From assembly GCA_041563315.1 (NCBI GenBank), contig JBFFNE010000035.1, positions 1 to 26,840 of the forward strand: a stretch of DNA of 26,840 nt, given 5' to 3'. This stretch comes from JBFEYJ01 sp041563315. GTDB lineage: Bacteria; Pseudomonadota; Gammaproteobacteria; Thiohalomonadales; Thiohalomonadaceae. Numbering within the stretch: the stretch's first letter is position 1; every line of letters starts with the position of its first letter. Positions 15,453 to 22,100 of this stretch are shown piece after piece. The notes under the pieces were generated by a model. That model made no database searches, was not told the DNA's origin, and was given only the letters and a program-made list of their open reading frames with translations. The position numbers and the translations under genes are program-made.

Positions 15453-16847
15453 TTAATAGGCGTTTTTGTTGATAAATCCTTTTAGGAATGTCAGAACGAT
15501 GATTCTGAAATCTAACCACAAAGACCAGTTATCGATATAGTGCAAGTCGAATTCAATTCGTTTTTCCATCTTGTCCAGCGTATCAGTCTCCCCCCGCCAT
15601 CCGTTGACCTGTGCCCAACCTGTAATGCCCGGTTTTACCAGGTGCCTGAGCATATATTTCGGGACCAGCTTGCGGTATTGCTCGTTATGGGCGCAGGCGT
15701 GCGGTCGTGGGCCGACTATCGACATATTTCCGGCGAGCACATTAAAAAACTGCGGCAGTTCGTCCAGGGATGTTCTGCGCAGGAAGGCACCGACCTTGGT
15801 GATTCTGACGTCGTTTTTCTTTGCCTGTGTGATCCTCTCGCCGTCGTCACAGACAGTCATGGAACGGAACTTGAGTACGGTGATCTCTTCACCGTTAATG
15901 CCGTATCGGCGTTGCCTGAAGATCACAGGTCCTGTTGAAGTGAATTTGATGGCGGCGGCAATGGCAAGGAGAAGCGGTGAGATTAGGATGATGATTAAAC
16001 TTGATACGACAACGTCTTCAAGCCGCTTGAGCATAGCTTTTCCTGAGCTGTTCAACGGGCTGTCATAGACACTGATGATGGGAATACCGCCAATGTCCGT
16101 AAGACTGGAATGCAGCAGGTCGAAGCTAAAAAAATCAGGGATGAATTTTACCGTGACCGAGGAGTCGGCGAAGGCATTGAGAATGGTTTTAATGCGTTCT
16201 TCCGAGCGCATTGGCAGAGCGATATAGACTTCATCGTAGCGATTTTCGACAGTTGTACTGGCCAGCAGGTCGGCAATGGTGCCTGCTACGGGGACGCCAC
16301 TCACCTTGGTGCCTTTTAATGCAGCGGCATCGTCATAGAAGGCGACAGGCTCGTAGCCAAGCATTTTAGACTCATGCAGTGTCTCCGCGATGCGCTGGCC
16401 GAGGAAGCCGGCACCGACGATGGCAATGTTACGCTTATTCCATCCTTGTGCATGGAGCCGTGCCAGAATAAGGCGGATGATAAAACGGTACGCAAAAAGG
16501 CCGATGGGAGTGATTAGTGCCCAGAGGGTGACAGTGAGGCGGGAATAGTTGACGCCATCCTTGAGCACGAAGGCCATGACGATGAGAAACATCCACGTCA
16601 TGGCCCAAGCCTGGAGCACCATTTTGAAACCGGCGAACAATGAACGACCGCGCCAGCCGGTATAGACGCCTGTGGCCTGATTGAAAAAGGTCAGCGAGAG
16701 CCCGCCTAGCAGCCCCATGAATGTATAGCGGTCATGCCAGGGAATGCCGTAAACCGTGGCGATAAGGTATAGGAGGCTAAAGGGGACAGCGATATCGAGT
16801 GCTCGGTGCATCCATACAAAGGAGGAATCAGTGATACGGATCTTCAT
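15453..16847 (-). CDS. wcaJ: Undecaprenyl-phosphate hexose-1-phosphate transferase, WcaJ-like
   Basis: A 464-residue polyprenyl glycosylphosphotransferase that starts the repeat unit by placing a sugar phosphate, probably glucose 1-phosphate, on undecaprenyl phosphate at the inner membrane. The first 130 residues hold four or five membrane segments. A Rossmann-like domain follows with G-A-G-F-L-G at 145-150, then a hydrophobic segment at 278-300 and the catalytic domain: L-K-F-R-S-M at 325-330, T-S-L-D-E-L-P-Q at 359-366 with the key D362/E363, and G-P-R-P-H at 379-383. The start is supported by GAGG on the minus strand 5 bases before ATG 16847. It is transcribed opposite to the upstream O-antigen genes and divergently from galE. 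Confidence 0.93.
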   Translation of the reverse strand: MKIRITDSSFVWMHRALDIAVPFSLLYLIATVYGIPWHDRYTFMGLLGGLSLTFFNQATGVYTGWRGRSLFAGFKMVLQAWAMTWMFLIVMAFVLKDGVNYSRLTVTLWALITPIGLFAYRFIIRLILARLHAQGWNKRNIAIVGAGFLGQRIAETLHESKMLGYEPVAFYDDAAALKGTKVSGVPVAGTIADLLASTTVENRYDEVYIALPMRSEERIKTILNAFADSSVTVKFIPDFFSFDLLHSSLTDIGGIPIISVYDSPLNSSGKAMLKRLEDVVVSSLIIILISPLLLAIAAAIKFTSTGPVIFRQRRYGINGEEITVLKFRSMTVCDDGERITQAKKNDVRITKVGAFLRRTSLDELPQFFNVLAGNMSIVGPRPHACAHNEQYRKLVPKYMLRHLVKPGITGWAQVNGWRGETDTLDKMEKRIEFDLHYIDNWSLWLDFRIIVLTFLKGFINKNAY

Positions 16848-16905
16848 TATGCCTCTAACCCATTGAATTTAACCTTAAAGTTCCGTTGTTTTTATCCTTT
16901 TCATT

Positions 16906-16933
16906 CTATCACTGGTGAGCATCTAAGTGATAG
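16906..16933. repeat. Perfect 8-bp inverted repeat in the divergent wcaJ-galE intergenic region
   Basis: CTATCACT (16906-16913) and AGTGATAG (16926-16933) are exact reverse complements separated by 12 bases; the centres of the arms are 20 bases apart, about two helical turns. This fits either an operator for a dimeric regulator or an RNA hairpin in the wcaJ leader. TAGAAT on the minus strand overlaps the proximal arm and could be a -10 element. A second short palindrome, TTTAA-CC-TTAAA, lies at 16868-16879. The rest of this 247-base gap shows only the galE promoter candidate. Confidence 0.45.
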
Positions 16934-17055
16934 TGGGGCCTATTAATTTGTCAGGGGCCGGTCCATTAGCGGTGTAGGGGTGATGTGATTCTCTTTCACG
17001 GCGGAGGCCTTGCCGGGGGCGGAAAAGGACTGACACCTCAAGTGATGCTTTTTGT

Positions 17056-17064
17056 TGCTATATT
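17056..17064 (+). promoter_or_regulatory. Extended -10 promoter candidate for galE
   Basis: TGCTATATT at 17056-17064 matches the extended -10 pattern TGnTATAAT with one mismatch. No good -35 lies 17 bases upstream, which extended -10 promoters tolerate. It would give a leader of about 25 bases ending in the AGGAG at 17085-17089 before galE. Confidence 0.4.
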
Positions 17065-17094
17065 TTGATGAGAACAAATTACTTAGGAGTAGTA

Positions 17095-18081
17095 ATGAAG
17101 GTTCTTGTTGTGGGGGGCGCCGGTTATATCGGCTCACACATGGTGAAGGTGTTGGCGGCGGCTGAGCATGATGTGGTGACACTGGACAATCTTTCGCAGG
17201 GCTATCGCGATGCGGTGCGCTACGGGGAGCTGGTTGAGGCGGATTTGGCTGACAGCGCAGCGCTGGATCAGGTATTGGCCGGGAGTGGCTTTGATGCGGT
17301 GATGCATTTCGCCTCGTTCATTCAGGTGGGAGAGTCGATCACGGCACCGGCGAAATATTACGAGAACAACGTCACCCATACCAAAAACCTGCTGGATTGT
17401 ATGCTCCGCAATGGGGTGGAGCATTTTATCTTCTCCTCGACAGCGGCCATCTTCGGCGAGCCGGAATACACACCGATCGATGAGGCGCATCCTGCCCGGC
17501 CAATCAACCCGTACGGTCGCAGCAAGTGGTTTGTGGAGCAGATGCTCGAGGATTACGATCGAGCCTATGGCCTCAAGTCAGTTTGCCTGCGCTATTTCAA
17601 TGCCGCAGGTGCCGATACGGAGGGTGAGCTGGGTGAGCGGCATGTGCCAGAGACGCACCTGATTCCACTTATCTTGCAGGCAGCCAGTGGACGGCGTGAC
17701 TGTATCCAGGTGTTTGGTCGCGATTATCCGACACCGGACGGAACCTGCGTACGGGATTACATTCATGTGATGGACTTGTGTGATGCCCATATGCTGGCCA
17801 TCGAAAAGCTGCTGTCTACTGGGGAGAGCGCCCGCTATAACCTGGGCAATGGAAACGGTTTTTCCGTTCAGGAGGTGATCGATTCGGCCTCTCGGGTGAC
17901 GGGACGCGAGATCAAGGTGTTGTATGATGTGCGCCGGGACGGTGACCCGGCCGTGTTGGTGGCGGATAGTCACCAGGCCAGGAGGGCGTTGGGATGGAAG
18001 CCCAGGTATGCCAAGTTGGATACCATCGTGGAACATGCCTGGAAGTGGGAGCAGAAGGCCGGGGAGTGGGCTGGAAAATAA
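17095..18081 (+). CDS. galE: UDP-glucose 4-epimerase
   Basis: A 328-residue extended SDR that interconverts UDP-glucose and UDP-galactose using tightly bound NAD. G-G-A-G-Y-I-G is at residues 7-13, the catalytic S-S-T-A-A-I-F-G at 114-121 and the Y140/K144 pair in Y-G-R-S-K; R-Y-F-N-A-A-G-A-D follows, as in typical GalE. ATG 17095 is chosen because AGGAG at 17085-17089 precedes it by 5 bases; a TTG at 17065 would lie on the predicted promoter. Higher G+C than the wzx-wzy region suggests it belongs to the stable chromosome flank. galU follows after 144 bases. Confidence 0.96.
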   Translation: MKVLVVGGAGYIGSHMVKVLAAAEHDVVTLDNLSQGYRDAVRYGELVEADLADSAALDQVLAGSGFDAVMHFASFIQVGESITAPAKYYENNVTHTKNLLDCMLRNGVEHFIFSSTAAIFGEPEYTPIDEAHPARPINPYGRSKWFVEQMLEDYDRAYGLKSVCLRYFNAAGADTEGELGERHVPETHLIPLILQAASGRRDCIQVFGRDYPTPDGTCVRDYIHVMDLCDAHMLAIEKLLSTGESARYNLGNGNGFSVQEVIDSASRVTGREIKVLYDVRRDGDPAVLVADSHQARRALGWKPRYAKLDTIVEHAWKWEQKAGEWAGK

Positions 18082-18106
18082 ACGCTGTATTCCACCTGGC
18101 AGGAAT

Positions 18107-18145
18107 AAGCACGGTGTGAATCTAATGCTGATAACCATGCTTTTT
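18107..18145 (+). terminator. Possible weak intrinsic terminator after galE
   Basis: AAGCACGGT (18107-18115) can pair with ACCATGCTT (18134-18142) with one mismatch and an 18-base loop, and five T bases follow directly (18141-18145). The long loop and modest stem make it weak. It overlaps the galU promoter candidate. Confidence 0.35.
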
Positions 18146-18157
18146 AGCTGTTATGAT
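18128..18157 (+). promoter_or_regulatory. Promoter candidate for galU
   Basis: CTGATA at 18128-18133 and TATGAT at 18152-18157 are separated by 18 bases and match the sigma-70 consensus at 4/6 and 5/6 positions. They lie about 70 bases before the galU start, in the galE-galU gap. Confidence 0.4.
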
Positions 18158-18225
18158 CCCGTCATCACAGCCCTATCCCGGAGGGCGTTAATGCTAAAAA
18201 TTAGTGTAGAAGGAATTTGTTACCC

Positions 18226-19098
18226 ATGAGTCATATTCGCAAGGCTGTTTTCCCGGTTGCCGGCCTGGGCACCCGGTTTCTTCCCGCCACTAAGGCCAAT
18301 CCGAAAGAGATGCTCCCGGTCGTGGACAAGCCCCTTATCCAGTATGCCGTGGAGGAGGCGGTTGAGGCGGGCATCAAGGAGATGATTTTCGTTACCAGTA
18401 GCGCCAAGCGAGCCATCGAAGACCATTTCGACAAGAACTATGAGCTGGAGAGTGAGCTGGAGAAGAAGGGCAAGAAGGCGCTGCTCGAAGTGGTGCGCAA
18501 CGTGGTACCTAACGGGGTGTCTTGTGTCTATATCCGTCAGCCCGAGGCGTTAGGGCTTGGGCATGCGGTTCTCTGCGCCAAGCCGGTGGTGGGCAATGAG
18601 CCTTTTGCCGTACTGCTGGCCGATGACATGATCGACGGCAACGGCCAAGGTGTGGTGTCGCAGATGGTCGAGATCTATGAGCAGAGACAATGCAGTGTGC
18701 TGGGGGTCGAGGAAGTGCCGAAGTCGGAGACGGACAAGTACGGTATTGTCAGTGTCACCGAGGAAGAGGGGGGGGTGGCCCAGATTAGCAACATCATAGA
18801 GAAACCCAAGCCGGTGCAAGCACCGTCCAACCTTGCCGTGGTCGGTCGCTATTTGCTCACGCCGAGAATATTTGATCTGCTGGAAACGACAAAGAAGGGC
18901 TCCGGCGGTGAGATTCAACTGACCGATGCCATCGCTCACCTGCTTGAGGAGGAAAAAGTATTCTCCTATCGCTTTAAGGGGAAACGCTATGACTGCGGGA
19001 GCAAGTTGGGGTATCTGCAAGCGACGGTTGAGTACGCCCTCAAGCATCCCGAGTTGAAGGAACAGTTCAGGGATTATTTAAAGGGGTTGGATTTTTAG
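18226..19098 (+). CDS. galU: UTP-glucose-1-phosphate uridylyltransferase
   Basis: A 290-residue nucleotidyltransferase making UDP-glucose from UTP and glucose 1-phosphate. The N-terminal substrate loop reads A-G-L-G-T-R-F-L-P-A-T-K from residue 12, followed by N-P-K-E-M-L-P with K27; later D-K-Y-G-I-V, E-K-P-K-P and G-G-E-I-Q-L-T-D segments are all as in GalU. AGAAGGA at 18208-18214 supports ATG 18226; a TTG at 18217 is too close to that site. UDP-glucose feeds GalE and probably the WcaJ-like transferase. It converges with the trehalose operon, whose last stop lies 91 bases on; that gap holds only a 4-bp stem (19171-19186) and no convincing terminator. Confidence 0.97.
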   Translation: MSHIRKAVFPVAGLGTRFLPATKANPKEMLPVVDKPLIQYAVEEAVEAGIKEMIFVTSSAKRAIEDHFDKNYELESELEKKGKKALLEVVRNVVPNGVSCVYIRQPEALGLGHAVLCAKPVVGNEPFAVLLADDMIDGNGQGVVSQMVEIYEQRQCSVLGVEEVPKSETDKYGIVSVTEEEGGVAQISNIIEKPKPVQAPSNLAVVGRYLLTPRIFDLLETTKKGSGGEIQLTDAIAHLLEEEKVFSYRFKGKRYDCGSKLGYLQATVEYALKHPELKEQFRDYLKGLDF

Positions 19099-19188
19099 GT
19101 TGCGCTTGTGCTCTTTGGCCTGTAGGCGCCGCGTCCTATCGGCTAAAGGGAGCTGGTTTGATACCGATTCGCCCGGAGGACTGGGCTC

Positions 19189-22100
19189 TTACTGATTTAC
19201 GAGAACGGTCACAGGAAAAGCCGTGAATAATTCGCTGGCGCGAAAGAAGTTTTCGCCATTATGGCTGATGAGATTTACTGTCTCATTCGTGAACAGGTTC
19301 TTGTAAGTCTGTTTCCTTGTTGCTTCGGGTGCCTGGATCAGGGTATCACCCCACACCTCATCGTCGCATGGCAGACAGGTAGCCCCTCCCATCAGCCGGA
19401 CAAACAGGCGTGGGGTTATGCTGATGAGGACCTGTTTTTCCCAGCGTCGGGCGAAGGAGCAGAGGTGCTCAGCCTTGTCCCCTTCGCAGGCAAGGGGTTG
19501 ATAGTCGCCGTCGCGAAATAGTTCATGGTGATCGCGGCGCAGCTGCAGCAGTTTCCAAATAAGGTAGAGTTTGGCCCGGCCGTCAGTGGGTGTTTCCAGC
19601 ATCTCTTTCAACCATGAGGCCATGGCTTCGCTGTTCCGGGAATGCCGCGTAATCTCTTCGAGCAACGCTTTGCGTTGCCTGTAGTTCACCGGTCGCCGGT
19701 TATCGGGATCGACGAGGTTGAAAGCGAGCAGTTCGGTACCCTGGTAGAGATCCGGTACGCCCGGTACGGTGAGCCTGAGTTGGGTCTGCGCCAGGCTGTT
19801 ATAGAAGCCGAAACGGGCGCACTGTTGTGCAAAAGGGGTAAAATCGGCAAGAAAGGCGTTGTTCTCCAACCTACCAAGCAGGGCCGCAATAAACTGCCGC
19901 ATCGCCTCTTCATACTCGGCATTGGGGTTGATCCAAGAGGTGTGTTGCTTGGCCTCCTTAAGCGCTTTGTTCATGTAGGCATCGATACGCTCACGGTAGT
20001 GTTCAAGTCCAACCGGGGCCTCCATCGCCAGTGGCCAGGTGCCGACCAGAGTCTGGTAGAGCAGGTATTCGTCATTGCGCGATGGGGCGGGCACACCATC
20101 GACGCTGCGCTTTTTCGCACGATTGATACGGGCCCAGCGGTTGAGCCGGGTACGCCACTCATCGGGCATTTCGCTGATCACATTGATGCGGGCTCGCACA
20201 TCTTCCGAACGTTTACTGTCGTGGGTAGAGCCGGCCAGCATGGCATGGGGCCAATGCTGAAGTCGCAGCTGGTTGGCACGGTGAAACAGTGCCGGGCTGA
20301 TGCCGAAGCGGTCTGGCTCACCACCGACCTCGTTGAGGGAGACCAGCCGGTTGTAGCGATAAAAGGCGGTGTCCTCTATGCCCTTGGCCATCACCGGTGA
20401 GCTGAATTGCTGGAACTTCATGGCAAAGGCGATAACCTGTTCCTGGTATCGTGGCGTCTTGCCTTCCTTAATGGTGGTGAGAAGCACCTCCAGCAGAAAA
20501 TCAAACACGCTGGTGTCGGCGGCCTGGCTGCGCTTTTTCGCGACACCTACCGCCCATTTGACGTAGTCCGTATCCTTGTCTGAGGCCCTCTCGTCGCTGA
20601 CGTAGGTACGATAGACCGGGAAACAGGCTACCACCTCGGCGAGGGCACGGCGCAGACTGTTGAGGGTGTAGTCACGGGTGTGGGTGTCGGCCTCGGCAAT
20701 GCGGCTTATCTGCGTGGCCAGCACGTTGAGCTCGCTGGCAAGGGCCACCCGCATGATCAACATTTTGCAACGATAGCGTATCTCCTCCACCCCTTGCTGT
20801 CCTCCGGTAAACACGGTGTAGGTTCGCGATAACGCCTTTTCTGCCGCCACGTCGATGAACAGGTCGTTGCACAGCGAAGCGAAGTCGTAGCCAGTGGTAC
20901 CATGGACAGGCCAGTCGGGAGGCAGGCGCTCGTGGGCGGCGAGGATCTTCTCTACCACCACATAGAGTGGCATGTGGCTCGCCCCGCTACCCGCGGGTGA
21001 GTGCAGGGTGATAACGCGCTGTTGCAGCTGTTGGAAATAGTGCCGTGGATTGTAAAGCCCATCCGGGTGGTCGATGCGCAGTCCCTGTACCTTGCCACTG
21101 GCGATGAGGTCGAGCACTAGCGCGTGAGTCGCCTCGAATACCATGGGATCCTCCATACGCAGCGAGGCCAGATCGTTGATATCGAAAAATCGCCGGTAAT
21201 TGATTTCGTCCGATGCAACCCGCCAAAAGGCGAGACGATAGGGTTGTTCCTCCAGCAAGCGATGGAGAAGAGTGGCATCAGCTGCCTGGCCGGCGGTGTC
21301 ATTGAATACCTGTACTACCTCGTCGATATAGCAGGCGATATCGGCATTTTCCTGATAGAGACGTGCCAGATGCTGCTTGTGGACCCCGGCATCACGCTGG
21401 CGTTCGGCCTGTTTTTCCGCCACGCTCTCGTTGCGTGAAGGCAAGTTGCTGAAGCCTGTATTGAGACTGGCAAACTCAAGCAGCGCCAGATGCTGCTCAC
21501 CGAGTCGCTCACCAAGTTGCGCCATGTGGTGGCTGAGCAGGGCAGGGTAACTTCCGGGGTCCAACGGGAAACGGTGTTCGTAATAGCACAGATCAAAATG
21601 GCCCCGCGGCGGGTCGAAGGCGAGGGTCAGCTCCCCCTTCTCCAGTACGTTGCCGTAGTGATCGCCAAGCACCGGCAGCAGAACCTTGCCACGCAACGCC
21701 GACTTGAGTGGTGCCCAGTCGATATCAAAAAAACGGGCGGTGGCAGCGGCGGGCCCGTTCTCCAGCATCGTCAGCCACCAGGGGTTGTCGCTACCCATCA
21801 CCCCCATGTGATTGGGCACCATGTCCAGGATCAGCCCCATGCCATGCTCAAGTAGTGTGTTGATGAAGCAATTGAAATCCTCCTCACTGCCCAGTTCGGG
21901 ATTGAGGCGGTGATGCTCGACGATATCGTAGCCATGAGAGCTGCCGGGACGGGCTTTAAGCAGTGGCGAGGCATAGCAATGGCTGATCCCCAGTGCGGCC
22001 AGGTAGGGTATCAGTTCAATAGCGTCGGCAAAGGTGAAGTCGCAGTGGAACTGCAGCCGGTAGGTGGCGCGGGGGATCACGGCCGTCTGTTTGGGCTCGG

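Noticed and set aside
15540..16068. Plus-strand ORFs of 132 and 165 codons opposite the wcaJ-like gene
   Set aside because: They are shadows of a well-supported glycosylphosphotransferase frame and have arginine/proline/serine-rich, low-information translations.
16934..17040. A riboswitch in the G-rich stretch before galE
   Set aside because: There are short G/C runs but no recognisable conserved aptamer core, and the predicted galE transcript starts downstream of this stretch.
15430..17094. A JUMPstart/ops element (GGCGGTAGCGTG-type) for the polysaccharide genes
   Set aside because: I looked on both strands of the intergenic regions and saw no match; the forward operon's promoter is upstream of the window.
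19099..19188. A bidirectional terminator between galU and malQ-treY
   Set aside because: Only a 4-bp GCCC/GGGC stem without a T run is visible at 19171-19186, too weak to annotate.
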